A stretch of DNA of 64,000 nucleotides from JBBDMC01 sp963775235 (GTDB lineage: Bacteria > Pseudomonadota > Alphaproteobacteria > Rhizobiales > Kaistiaceae), in assembly GCA_963775235.1 (NCBI GenBank), contig CAVZHY010000005.1, positions 62,001 to 126,000 on the forward strand, read 5' to 3'. The notes under the pieces are model-generated. The model saw only the letters and a list, made by a program, of their open reading frames with translations, did no database searches and was not told the origin of the DNA. The translations under genes and the position numbers were made by a program. Below are positions 28,608 through 39,493 of this stretch, in pieces (positions within the stretch are counted from its first letter, which is position 1; each line of letters begins with the position of its first letter).

Positions 28608-29897
28608 ATGAAATTCGGCGGAAGGCTCGCAGCGGCGATCGAGGTCCTCGCCGACATCGAAGGACGCCATCGCCCGGTCGCCGAGGCGCTGAAGGACTGG
28701 GGTGTCTCCCATCGCTTCGCCGGGTCGGGCGATCGCGCCGTCATCGGCAACATCGTCTACGACGGTCTGCGCTGGCGGGCTTCGTCCGCCTGGATCGCAG
28801 GTGACGATACGCCCCGCGCGGTCGTCCTCGCCACGATCGCGCGGCGCTGGGGCCTCGGCGCCGCCGGCCTCGCCGTGCATTTGGCCGATGATGCGCACGC
28901 CCCCGAGCCGCTGATGGCAACCGAAGCCGGTCGCTTCGACCGTGCCGACCTCTCGGAGGCTCCGCCCCATGTCCGCGCCGACGTGCCGGAATGGCTGGCT
29001 GCACGGCTGGAGCGGGTGTTCGGGGACACCTGGGTCGCAGAGGGCGAAGCACTGGCCCACCGCCCGCCGCTCGACCTTCGCACCAACCGGCTCAAGGCTG
29101 ACCGCGACAAGGCTTTGAAATCGCTCGCACGGTTTGGCGCCGCCGCGACGCCATTCTCGCCCGACGGCCTGCGCATTCCGCCGACCGAAAAGGAGGGGCG
29201 CCATCCCAACGTCCAGGTCGAGCCGGCATTTCAGAAGGGCTGGTTCGAGGTGCAGGACGAGGGAAGCCAGATCGCCGCCTCTATGGTTGCGGCCCAACCC
29301 GGCGAGCAGATCCTCGATCTTTGCGCCGGCGCCGGCGGCAAGACACTGGCGCTTGCGGCGAGGATGGCGAACAAGGGTCAGGTCTTCGCCACCGACAGCG
29401 ACCGAGCGCGGCTCGCGCCGATTTTCGACCGTCTGCGCCGCGCCGGCACGCGCAACGTGCAGGTGCGCGACGCCGGGGCGTCCCTCGACGACCTCGCGGG
29501 CTGCGCCGACGCGGTGCTAGTCGATGCGCCGTGCACCGGCACCGGTGTCTGGCGCCGGCGCCCGGATGCCAAATGGCGCCTCACCGATCGCGCACTGGCA
29601 GCACGCGTCGGCGAGCAGGCGGCGCTGCTGGAGTCGGCTGCCGCGTTCGTCAAATCCGGCGGACGGTTGGTGTACGCCACGTGTTCGCTGCTGCCCGACG
29701 AGAATGCCGACCGCATCGGTGCGTTCCTCGCCAGGCGGGAGGACTTCGCCGTGGTGCCGCCCGTTTCGGCGATCGCCGCCGCAGGGCTATCGCCCGAACT
29801 TGCCGGTCATGCCCTCGTGCTCGACACCGGCCTCGTTCTCACGCCACGCAGCACCGGCACCGACGGCTTCTTCATCGCGGTCATGCGGCGGCAATGA
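28608..29897 (+). CDS. rsmB: 16S rRNA (cytosine-C5)-methyltransferase, RsmB/NOL1-NOP2-sun family
   Basis: About 429 residues. An N-terminal NusB-like region is followed by the methyltransferase domain: [23 protein letters not shown] loop [17 protein letters not shown], the proline-cysteine catalytic motif [19 protein letters not shown] and the second cysteine in [13 protein letters not shown]. It modifies cytosine in 16S rRNA. ATG 28608 is preferred; GTG 28593 would overlap the guaB stop. The stop overlaps the ATG of the nucleosidase gene (ATGA). Confidence 0.92.
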   Translation: MKFGGRLAAAIEVLADIEGRHRPVAEALKDWGVSHRFAGSGDRAVIGNIVYDGLRWRASSAWIAGDDTPRAVVLATIARRWGLGAAGLAVHLADDAHAPEPLMATEAGRFDRADLSEAPPHVRADVPEWLAARLERVFGDTWVAEGEALAHRPPLDLRTNRLKADRDKALKSLARFGAAATPFSPDGLRIPPTEKEGRHPNVQVEPAFQKGWFEVQDEGSQIAASMVAAQPGEQILDLCAGAGGKTLALAARMANKGQVFATDSDRARLAPIFDRLRRAGTRNVQVRDAGASLDDLAGCADAVLVDAPCTGTGVWRRRPDAKWRLTDRALAARVGEQAALLESAAAFVKSGGRLVYATCSLLPDENADRIGAFLARREDFAVVPPVSAIAAAGLSPELAGHALVLDTGLVLTPRSTGTDGFFIAVMRRQ

Positions 29898-30551
29898 CGC
29901 AGCCCGATCCCGCAACCCATGTCCAGCCCATCGGCGACCTTGCCGTGCTGTTCGTCATGGCGACCGAGCAGGAGTACGGGCCGCATCTCCGCCGCCTCAT
30001 CGCTCCGCTGATCACCGGCGTCGGGCCGGTGGAGGCCGCGGCCGCCACTGCCGCAGCGCTGGCGGAACTCGAACGCCTGCCGGACCTGGTGTTCTCCCTC
30101 GGCTCTGCCGGATCGCGCACGCTGGAGCACGCCGGCATCTACCAGATCGCGAGCCTCGCCTACCGTGACATGGACGCCTCGGCCCTCGGCTTCGAGAAGG
30201 GCCGCACGCCGTTCCTCGATGAGCCGGCCGTCGTCACCATCCCCCACCGACTGCCCGACATCCCGGCGGCGTCGATTTCCACCGGCGCCGCCATCATCTC
30301 GGGTCAGCGCTACGACGATATCGCCGCCGACATGGTCGATATGGAATTCTTTCGCCGTCTATCGCGCTGCCCGCCGTTTCGCCGTGCCGGTGATCGGTCT
30401 CCGCGGCATCAGCGACGGTCGGGGCGACCTCACCGGCCTCCACGACTGGACCGAGTACCTCCACGTCATCGACGAGAAGCTTGCCGCCGCGCTGGAGGCG
30501 TTCGCGGGGCACGTCACGGCCGGCCGCTTCCGCCTCGCCACAGACCGCTGA
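29894..30551 (+). CDS. 5'-methylthioadenosine/S-adenosylhomocysteine nucleosidase-type phosphorylase superfamily protein (one frameshift)
   Basis: About 218 residues. It begins with [16 protein letters not shown] and shows [40 protein letters not shown] and, after the slip, [19 protein letters not shown] with GISDGRGDL holding the catalytic aspartate. The frame slips by one base near 30345, in the DMVDME substrate-contact motif. It is coupled to rsmB and followed by guaA, so it belongs to a purine/methyl-cycle salvage context. The family is clear; the exact substrate is less so. Confidence 0.82.
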
Positions 30552-30622
30552 TCGTTGCAGACTCGCCGCGATTTCCGTACCAGACGCCCTTTCCCAGCCA
30601 CCCAGCGAGCCGCCCGGCACCC

Positions 30623-32175
<1,553 letters not shown>

Positions 32176-32331
32176 AGGTCAAAAATTATCCTTATAATTC
32201 AGTGTCTTATATAGGATTAGGAATGGCCGGCAACACATCGTTGGTTCGGCCGTCAGATCTGGTAACCGCTTGAACTGAAAAGGGAGTTCCTACGGCCGAA
32301 GTATTCTTGAGTTGCGGAAAGCGGGATAAGG

Positions 32332-32433
32332 TGACGGTCTTTCTGACGGTCTTTTCTGACGGTCTTTTTTGAAGTGGTCACCTGCCGAAATCAAAAGACC
32401 GTCAGATAGCGCGGATAGCGCTGACGGTCTTTT
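32332..32433. repeat. TGACGGTC cluster with a 13-base-arm hairpin
   Basis: Three head-to-tail TGACGGTCTTT units begin at 32332, 32344 and 32357 (period 12-13). Then AAAAGACCGTCAG (32393-32405) and CTGACGGTCTTTT (32421-32433) form a perfect 13-base inverted repeat with a 15-base loop, flanked by A- and T-tracts like a bidirectional terminator. The same octamer recurs on the right flank of the island, so this is more than a terminator. Confidence 0.8.
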
Positions 32434-32573
32434 CCTGGCCGGTAAGTTTTTGATACTGTACTGAAAAGGGTAAATTATAGCCTCTTCGGAGCGTTTTTTG
32501 CGACTTAGGCATGATCGCCGAAACCGTTCCCGGAAAGAGTCATGCTGGGCTTCAGCTCTTGAAATGGCCGGGC

Positions 32574-32594
32574 ATTGGCCGTACATTGGCGGTA
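32574..32594. promoter_or_regulatory. Direct-repeat operator candidate before the toxin-antitoxin pair
   Basis: ATTGGCCGTA (32574-32583) and ATTGGCGGTA (32585-32594) repeat with an 11-base period, one helical turn, immediately before the ribosome site of the antitoxin gene. DUF1778 antitoxins have a ribbon-helix-helix DNA-binding end, so autoregulation here is a reasonable inference. Confidence 0.45.
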
Positions 32595-32605
32595 GGAGTA
32601 TCGCC

Positions 32606-32908
32606 ATGGCAAACGTAGCCTCGAAATCGGCCCGCGGTCGCACCCGCGCGCAACGCCTTGAGACGCGGGTGACGGCGGAGCAGAAGACGCTTATCGAACA
32701 TGCCGCCGCCCTCCAGGGACGGACGGTCACAGATTTCGTGCTGACCAGCGTCCAGGATGCTGCACGGCGGGCGATTGAGGAACACCAGCAGATCGAACTG
32801 TCGGTGCGCGACAGCCAGGCGTTTGTTGATGCGCTGTTGAATCCGAAGCCCGTCAATGACCGCCTGCGCGACACGGTGCGCCGCTATCGCGAAGCCACCG
32901 GCGTATAG
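32606..32908 (+). CDS. DUF1778 (TacA-type) antitoxin
   Basis: 100 residues. An N-terminal ribbon-helix-helix region (RLETRVTAEQKTLIEHAA, then GRTVTDFVLTSV) is followed by a C-terminal neutralising helix (SQAFVDALLNPKPVNDRL) with the usual LLNP motif of the family. ATG 32606 follows ggtaggag. The gene lies three bases before the GTG of the acetyltransferase gene, the standard order for TacA-TacT. Confidence 0.9.
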   Translation: MANVASKSARGRTRAQRLETRVTAEQKTLIEHAAALQGRTVTDFVLTSVQDAARRAIEEHQQIELSVRDSQAFVDALLNPKPVNDRLRDTVRRYREATGV

Positions 32909-32911
32909 CCG

Positions 32912-33427
32912 GTGCCGGGCGCTCCGGAGGGATCGCTTCGGGTCGAGGCGCTTGGTCCGCAGCACGATCGTGGTTCGTTCGTCAGCGGCGCCGAAGCGCT
33001 CGATCGCTATCTACGAAGCCAGGCTGGCCAGGATGCCCGCAAGAACATGGCGGCGCCGTTCGTACTCGTGCTGCCGGACGGCGCCATCGGCGGCTATTAC
33101 ACTCTGTCCGCGACCGGCGTGAAACTCGCCGAGTTTCCGGCTGATATCACCCGCAAGCTGCCGCGCTATCCACTCGTCCCGGCGACGCTTTTGGGCCGGC
33201 TCGCCGTCGATCGAAACTATCAAGGGCGAGGGTACGGCCGATTTCTGTTAGCGGACGCGTTGCATCGCGCGGTTCGTAGCGAGATCGCCTCGTTTGCCGT
33301 TATCGTGGATGCCAAAGATGAGGCGGCCCGTCAGTTCTATTTACGTGAGAGCTTTCTGCCACTTCCCGATCAACCGATGAAGCTCTTCCGGCCGATGGAA
33401 GACCTGGCGAAGCTCTTCGAAGGATAG
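32912..33427 (+). CDS. GNAT acetyltransferase toxin (TacT-type)
   Basis: 171 residues, GTG start. GNAT fold: LDRYLRSQAGQDARKNMAAP, GGYYTLSATGV, VPATLLGRLAVDRNYQGRGYG with the acetyl-CoA binding Q/R-x-x-G-x-G/A loop, and VDAKDEAARQFYLRESF in the last third. Family members acetylate aminoacyl-tRNAs and arrest translation. It is paired with the upstream antitoxin gene and is the first module of the island. Confidence 0.9.
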   Translation: MPGAPEGSLRVEALGPQHDRGSFVSGAEALDRYLRSQAGQDARKNMAAPFVLVLPDGAIGGYYTLSATGVKLAEFPADITRKLPRYPLVPATLLGRLAVDRNYQGRGYGRFLLADALHRAVRSEIASFAVIVDAKDEAARQFYLRESFLPLPDQPMKLFRPMEDLAKLFEG

Positions 33428-33457
33428 CGGACGGCGATCACCTGGAGAGCCCGCTCT

Positions 33458-35963
33458 ATGAAGACTTGGCTGAGCGGAGATGTGTCGAAACGACTGGCGC
33501 TGGGCGGTGACGCCGAGACTGCGCACGAACTTGAGCTCGAGATTGAGCAGGTTCGAGCCCGTTTAGCCGCAAATGAGGCGGAGCGGAAAGAGCTTGAGGC
33601 CGCGCTGAGGGATCTCGTGAGCCGGTGCTCGGCGGCGGCTGCAGATTATTCATCACCCACAATTGCAGATGCGCCGAGGGTCATGGCCGCGTCATCCGCC
33701 GCGGAAAAGATCGCGCTGTTTCGGCGCCTATTCGCAGGCCGCGCTGACGTATTCCCTGTCAGGTGGGAAAACCGGAAGACCGCCAAGTCCGGCTATGCGC
33801 CCGCGTGCGCCAACGAGTGGGTTAAGGGGATATGCGGCAAGCCCCAGGTCAAATGCGGGGAATGCCCTCATCAAGCCTTCATCCCGGTCACCGACGACGT
33901 CATCGAAAAGCATCTGCGCGGCGGCGAGGGCGCACGCGGCTCTGGTGGCGATTTCGTGGCGGGTGTTTATCCGCTGCTTCCTGACGAGACCTGCTGGTTT
34001 CTGGCCGCCGATTTTGACGAGGAGAGCTGGGCGGCTGACGCCTTGGCCGTGCTGGAGACTTGTCAGGCCAAGGGCGTGCCCGCGGCCCTTGAGCGGTCTC
34101 GATCCGGCAATGGCGGGCATGTGTGGATTTTCTTCTCCGAGCCGGTTTCGGCGCGCACCGCTCGGCAGCTTGGCGCGGCCATGCTGACGGAGACGATGGA
34201 GCGTCGACCCGAAATAGGTTTCGCCTCATATGATCGCTTTTTCCCGAGCCAGGACACCATGCCGGTCGGCGGCTTCGGCAATCTAATCGCCTTGCCTTTG
34301 CAGCGCCGTGCGCGCGAGCTTGGAAACAGCGTCTTCATCGACCAAGATCTTCGTCCATACGACGACCAATGGGCATTTCTGGCCGCGAGGCCACGGCTAT
34401 CGGCCAAGGCCGCCGCCGAAATCGTCGACGATGCGGAGACGCGAGGCCGTATTCTGGGCGTCCGCATGCCCGTCGAAGATGAGGATGCGGACGAGCCCTG
34501 GCGCATGACGCCGTCTCGGCGCCCCAAAGCGGGCCCGGTCGGCAGTCCCCTATCGGGCAAGATCACGATAGTGGTCGCCGACCAACTCTATATAGACCGG
34601 ACCGATTTGCCGCCGGCAATGACGACGCGGCTCATACGCTTGGCGGCCTTCCAAAACCCAGAGTTCTATCGTGCGCAGTCCATGCGTTTCCCGACCTTCG
34701 GCAAGCCTCGGATTATCTCCTGCGCCGAACTTCATCGGCGTCATGTGGCGCTGCCTCGCGGATGCCTCGACGAAGCTGTTGAGTTGATCCGAGCCGAGGG
34801 CGCCGAGGTTGAGTTGAATGATCTGAGGGTGATCGGCGATCCACTTGCCGAGCCGAGTACGGTTTCAGGGGACGCTGCACGAGCCGCAGGTCAAGGCGTT
34901 CGAGGCTCTTCTTCCGCATGAGCATGGCGTGCTCGCGGCGACGACCGCTTTCGGCAAGACGGTGGTGGCCGCGGCCCTTATTGCGCAACGCGGACGCAAT
35001 GCGCTCGTTCTTGTCCATCGCCGCGAGTTGCTCACCCAGTGGGTGGAGCGGCTAAGGACATTCCTCGATATCGATCCGAAGGACATCGGCGTCATCGGCG
35101 GCGGACGCCGCAAGCCGACTGGCGTCATTGATGTCGCGCTGATCCAGAGCCTCGTGCGCCGAGGCGAAGTATCCGACATGGTAGCGGACTACGGCCATCT
35201 GGTTGTCGATGAGTGCCATCATCTTTCGGCGGCGAGTTTTGAGCTCGTAGCCCGCCGGGCGAAAGCGCGCTATGTCCTCGGACTGTCCGCGACGGTGGCC
35301 CGCAAAGATGGTCATCATCCGATCATCTTCATGCAATGCGGGCCTGTTCGGCATCGCGTTGATGCGCGTGCCCAGGCGGCGGGGCGGGGGATCGTTCACC
35401 GCGTCACAACTCGATCGACGCAGTTTCGATTGCCGCCGCCCTTGGAAGAGTCGGACCGTCCTTCCATGCCGGCGGTTTATGCGGCCATCGCGCGGGACGA
35501 GATGCGTAATAACCTGATCTTCGACGATGTGCTGAAGGCGTTGGAGGCGAAGCGCTCACCGATCGTGCTCACCGAGCGCCGGGATCATCTCGAATATCTG
35601 CAAGGCCGCTTTTCGCGCTTCGTGCGCAATCTTGTCGTCCTTCGAGGCGGAATGTCGGTGGCCGAACGCAAGGTATCAGAAGCCGGGCTGCGAGTGGCAG
35701 GCGATCAGGAACGGCTGATCCTCGCGACAGGGCGTTACATCGGCGAGGGATTTGATGATCCAAGATTGGACGCGCTGTTCTTGACGATGCCCATTTCATG
35801 GAAGGGCACGTTGGCACAATATGTCGGTCGGCTTCACCGGGAGCAGGCTCGTAAAACAGAGGTTCTCGTCGTCGACTATGTCGATGACCTCGTGCCCATA
35901 CTTGCGCGGATGGCGGCAAAGCGGCGATCTGGGTATCGAGCGCTCGGCTATACAGTTGAGTGA
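33458..35963 (+). CDS. TOTE-type conflict-system protein: archaeo-eukaryotic primase fused to superfamily 2 helicase (one frameshift)
   Basis: About 835 residues. An N-terminal coiled coil (about 25-60) precedes the archaeo-eukaryotic primase (AEP) domain with a cysteine cluster (GICGKPQVKCGECPHQAFIP), the metal-binding FLAADFDEESW, the histidine motif SGNGGHVWIFF and NLIALPLQ. Helicase: Walker A TTAFGKTVVAA, DECHH in VVDECHHLSA, GLSATVARKDG, and YVGRLHREQARKTEVLVVDY as motif VI. One extra t near 34843 separates the domains; the peptide DPL-PSRVRFQGTL joins without a gap when it is removed. This is the architecture of the TOTE conflict family, thought to act against invading DNA. No nuclease domain is visible. 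Confidence 0.85.
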
Positions 35964-36066
35964 TCCACCGGCGCACGTGTGGCGAGGCGACTCTGGACCG
36001 CTGCGAAATTCTCGATACGCCGGCTGAGTGTTCCGGCGAAGTCTTCTTGGAGTGGAATATACGCCG

Positions 36067-38550
36067 ATGCAAGCCAAACGCCGAGCCAAGAGCTCAACGA
36101 CCGTCGCGAAAAAAGAACCCAAGCTCTCGCACACTCATGCGCCTGCTGATCTATCGCCTGTGGAATGGCAGAGAGGCTTGCGCCGCCAGTTCGGCCGCGA
36201 GCAAGCCTTCGGGCTCGAGAACCTGACGAACGAGCCGTTTTTCTCCGAGTTTCGCGTCAGCAACCCAGTCTCGAAGTCGAGCTATCGCGTGGTGATCCGG
36301 GGCATGGGACCCGGCGGCAATTTCTGCTCGTGCCCCGATTATGCAACGAGCGAGCTCGGCAGCTGTAAGCACATCGAGTTCACGCTTTCTCGGCTGGAGA
36401 AGAAGCGTGGCGCCAAAGCTGCGTTTGCGCGCGGCTACCGGCCGGCCTTTTCCGAGCTATATCTTCGCAACGACGGCAGACGCCGCATCCATTTTCGGGC
36501 TGGTAGCGACTGCCCGCCAGCTTTGCGCGAGGCCGCCGCTTCATTGTTCGATGCCGGTCAAGACGGAATACTTCCGGACGACCGTTTCGGCGAACTCGAG
36601 CCGTTCATGGCCGTGGCGTCGAAGTCGGGTCACGAGTTCCGCGCCTATGGCGATGCGCTCGATTTCATTGCGGGAAGGCGGGATGCGGAGCGCCGGGCCC
36701 TGAAACTCGCAGAACTGTTTCCTCAGGGAGCCGCCGCTCCCGATCTACAAGCCCTTCTGAAAGTGTCGCTCTATCCGTATCAGGCCGAGGGCGCGCTGTT
36801 CGCAGTCCGGGCTGGCAGGGCATTGATCGGCGACGACATGGGACTGGGCAAAACCGTTCAGGCCATCGCCGCCATGGAAATATTGGCGCGGCATTTCGGC
36901 GTATCGAAAGTACTGGTGATCTGCCCGACCTCGCTCAAATACCAGTGGCAGAGCGAGATTCTGCGTTTCTCCGGCAGGAAAGGCGAGAACGCGGCGCGGG
37001 TCATCAATGGGGGCAGGGCACAGCGGCAGGTCGACTATCGTTTGGACCATTTCTGCAAGATCACGAATTACGAGAAGCTCCAGCCTGACCTCGACCTGAT
37101 CACTACCTGGGCGCCCGATCTCGTCATCGTCGACGAGGCGCAGCGGGTGAAGAACTGGAACACGATCGCGGCGCGGGCCTTGAAGCGCATCGACAGTCCC
37201 TACGCGATCGTGCTGACCGGCACCCCCTTGGAGAACAAGCTCGAAGAGCTGATCTCGATCGTTCAGTTCGTCGATCAGCACCGGCTGGGGCCGACGTGGA
37301 AGCTGCTGCACGAGCACCAGGTCAAGGACGAAGGCGGGCGCGTCACCGGCTATAAGGGCCTCGAGAAGATCGGCCAGACTTTGGCGCCGATCATGATCCG
37401 CCGGCGCAAATCCGAGGTGCTAAAGCAATTGCCGAACCGTCTCGACCAGAACCTCCTGGTGCCGATGACAGAGATGCAGATGCTCTATCACCAGGAAAAC
37501 GCCGATGTGGTGGCAAAAATCGTCCAGCGCTGGCGAAAGACCCGGTTCCTGTCGGACAAGGATCAGCGGCGGATGACCTGTGCGCTGCAGAACATGCGTA
37601 TGTCGTGCAACAGCACCTATCTCTTGGACCAAGAGACAGACCATGGCGTTAAGGCCGATGAATTGGCGGCGCTGTTCGACGATCTGTTCGCTGAGCCGAA
37701 AGCCAAGGCGGTGGTGTTCTCGCAATGGACGCGGACCCACGACATCATTATCCGGCGCCTCGAAGCGCGTGGCTTGGGCTATGTCAGCTTCCACGGCGGG
37801 GTGCCGTCGGACAAGCGGCCGGCACTGGTCGAGCGCTTTCGCGACGATCCGGCCTGCCGGGTTTTCTTGTCCACCGACGCCGGCAGCACGGGCCTTAATC
37901 TGCAGCACGCCTCGACTGTCGTGAACATGGACCTGCCATGGAATCCGGCGGTCCTCGAGCAGCGCATCGCGCGGATCCATCGCATTGGTCAGGCGCAGCC
38001 CGTGCGGGTCATCAATTTCGTCGCGAAGGGCACCATCGAGGAAGGGATGCTTTCGGTGCTGGCGTTCAAGCGCTCGCTGTCGGCCGGAATTCTCGACGGC
38101 GGCAGCGGCGAGATTTCGTTGGGTGGCTCGCGTCTCAACCGCTTCATGAAGGAGGTGGAGAACGTCACCGGGCGCATGGGCGAAAGCGAGGCCGTGACGC
38201 CGGCAGAGGAGGTCGGGAACAGCATCGTCGCTGCTGACGATACCGCGCCCGCGCAAGACGCGAAGGCGGATATCGGTACTGGCGATATTGCGCGGTCGAA
38301 CGGGCCCGCAGTGCCGCGGAGCGATTCCGAGCCCGATCCGTGGCTTGCCTTGGCGCAGGTGGGTGCGCAGTTTGTTGCCGCCCTGGCGGCCGCCAACGAT
38401 TCCAAGGCTCCGGCGCATCCATGGATCGAACGCGATCCGGCAACTGGCGTGCGGAGCCTCAAAATGCCGCTGCCGCCGCCGGAGACCGCGCGACAACTTG
38501 CCGATGCGCTTTCGGCGCTCGCGGACGGGTTGCGAGGCAGGACTGCGTGA
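36067..38550 (+). CDS. SWIM zinc-finger SNF2-family helicase
   Basis: About 827 residues. A SWIM zinc finger is at about 75-105 (CSCPDYATSELGSCKHIEF). SNF2 ATPase lobes: LIGDDMGLGKTVQAIAAME, VIVDEAQRVKNWNT (DEAQ box), VLTGTPLENKLEEL, VVFSQWTRTHDIIIR, FLSTDAGSTGLNLQ and QRIARIHRIGQ. The C-terminal 150 residues are acidic/Ala-rich and unassigned. ATG 36067 is taken; an in-frame GTG at 36028 would add 13 residues. It starts about 100 bases after the primase-helicase gene, in the same direction. Its stop codon lies inside a TGACGGTC copy. Probable partner of the TOTE protein. Confidence 0.88.
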   Translation: MQAKRRAKSSTTVAKKEPKLSHTHAPADLSPVEWQRGLRRQFGREQAFGLENLTNEPFFSEFRVSNPVSKSSYRVVIRGMGPGGNFCSCPDYATSELGSCKHIEFTLSRLEKKRGAKAAFARGYRPAFSELYLRNDGRRRIHFRAGSDCPPALREAAASLFDAGQDGILPDDRFGELEPFMAVASKSGHEFRAYGDALDFIAGRRDAERRALKLAELFPQGAAAPDLQALLKVSLYPYQAEGALFAVRAGRALIGDDMGLGKTVQAIAAMEILARHFGVSKVLVICPTSLKYQWQSEILRFSGRKGENAARVINGGRAQRQVDYRLDHFCKITNYEKLQPDLDLITTWAPDLVIVDEAQRVKNWNTIAARALKRIDSPYAIVLTGTPLENKLEELISIVQFVDQHRLGPTWKLLHEHQVKDEGGRVTGYKGLEKIGQTLAPIMIRRRKSEVLKQLPNRLDQNLLVPMTEMQMLYHQENADVVAKIVQRWRKTRFLSDKDQRRMTCALQNMRMSCNSTYLLDQETDHGVKADELAALFDDLFAEPKAKAVVFSQWTRTHDIIIRRLEARGLGYVSFHGGVPSDKRPALVERFRDDPACRVFLSTDAGSTGLNLQHASTVVNMDLPWNPAVLEQRIARIHRIGQAQPVRVINFVAKGTIEEGMLSVLAFKRSLSAGILDGGSGEISLGGSRLNRFMKEVENVTGRMGESEAVTPAEEVGNSIVAADDTAPAQDAKADIGTGDIARSNGPAVPRSDSEPDPWLALAQVGAQFVAALAAANDSKAPAHPWIERDPATGVRSLKMPLPPPETARQLADALSALADGLRGRTA

Positions 38551-38555
38551 CGGTC
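38548..38555 (+). repeat. TGACGGTC motif overlapping the SWIM-SNF2 stop codon
   Basis: TGACGGTCTT begins at the T of the TGA stop of the helicase gene, so the island's last coding gene ends in the motif that marks its left flank. See also 32332-32433 and 38762-38769. Confidence 0.6.
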
Positions 38556-38618
38556 TTGCGAACTTCGCTTGCCCTGTATCCCACACCCTCGGCCTCGGAG
38601 ATCGCGAATCGTCGCGGC

Positions 38619-38740
38619 TTAGGGGCTGAGGTCCAGTTCCGTCCCGGTTCGCAGACGTTCCATATAGGCGCGATAGGGCTCATCAACCGCAATGGACCGG
38701 GTTTGTATGTGATCAAGAGAGCACAAACATGGCCAGCGCG
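38619..38740 (-). pseudogene. Possible 3' tail of a displaced gene
   Basis: The minus strand is open and ends RSIAVDEPYRAYMERLRTGT, then ELDLSP and a TAA at 38621-38619. Composition is protein-like and unlike the shadow frames around it. There is no start and no family that I recognise. It may be the tail of a gene cut when the island inserted. Low confidence. Confidence 0.3.
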
Positions 38741-38761
38741 AACGCCTTGTGCTATAGGTGC

Positions 38762-38769
38762 TGACGGTC
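38762..38769 (+). repeat. TGACGGTC motif with T-tract, right flank
   Basis: Copy reading CTGACGGTCTTTTTTC, identical over 14 bases to the third left-flank copy at 32356-32369. This extended identity makes common origin more likely than chance. Confidence 0.65.
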
Positions 38770-38903
38770 TTTTTTCATCCTGGCGCAGAATGCGCTCCGC
38801 GATCGACAACGCGAAAAATTGACCGATAGTTGGCGATAGTTGTCGAAGTCGCGCAGAATTTGAATCGCGCGAATTTTCCTTTGAAATCAAAAGCGAAAAA
38901 ATT

Positions 38904-38934
38904 TGACGGACCGACGGTCGGATTTGGACCGTCA
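38904..38934. repeat. Inverted TGACGG-type palindrome, right flank
   Basis: TGACGGACC (38904-38912) and GGACCGTCA (38926-38934) are inverted copies with one mismatch. They surround a GACGGTCGG core that itself forms CCGACGGTCGG. It lies in an AT-rich leader about 90 bases before the ArsC/Spx-like gene, together with a repeat of GAAATCAAAAG shared with the left flank (32387 and 38883). Confidence 0.55.
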
Positions 38935-39025
38935 GAAGAAATATTTTGCGCTTATAAATCAGCGGGTTACGATGCGTTGGGAGGATCGAGTGGGAATAAG
39001 GGCGCCGCATCATCGGGAGGCCTAA

Positions 39026-39376
39026 GTGACCGCAGTCATATACGGGATCAGGAACTGCAGCACGATGAAGAAGGCCTTTGCCTGGCTCGATGAGCACGGG
39101 GTCGATTACGCCTTCCACGACTACAAGAAAGAAGGCGTGGACCGCGCGCGGCTGGAGCGCTGGTGCGGCCGCGCCGGCTGGGAGATGGTCCTCAACCGCG
39201 CCGGCACCACCTTCCGTAAGTTGCCCGACAAGGCGAAAGCGAGCCTCGACGACGGGAAGGCGATCGCGCTGATGCTCGACCAGCCCTCGATGATCAAGCG
39301 CCCGGTGCTGGAGACCGGCCGGACCCTCGAGATCGGCTTCAGCCCCGAACGCTACGCCGCCCTGTTCGACGCCTGA
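39026..39376 (+). CDS. ArsC/Spx-family (YffB-like) thioredoxin-fold protein
   Basis: 116 residues. Thioredoxin-like fold with the redox motif as NCSTMKKAFAWLDEHG; a single cysteine is followed by serine and threonine, as in YffB-type members rather than in arsenate reductases with a full cysteine relay. RKLPDKAKASLDDGKA and SMIKRPVLETG complete the family pattern. GTG 39026 is preceded by gggagg. It probably acts with glutathione; arsenate reduction is unproven. It is the first gene after the island. Confidence 0.88.
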   Translation: MTAVIYGIRNCSTMKKAFAWLDEHGVDYAFHDYKKEGVDRARLERWCGRAGWEMVLNRAGTTFRKLPDKAKASLDDGKAIALMLDQPSMIKRPVLETGRTLEIGFSPERYAALFDA

Positions 39377-39493
39377 TCCATGGACGAAGCCCGTCGTTGT
39401 TCACGCTCGCTCGCCAAACGTGGGGTGTAGTCCATCCGAACGTCGGCTGTTACTCACCCAACAGAGCAGCGATCATAATACGCCGTGACATTC

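Noticed and set aside
32332..32370. CRISPR array in the tandem TGACGGTC units
   Set aside because: Period 12-13 with no spacers, only three tandem units, no cas gene in the window.
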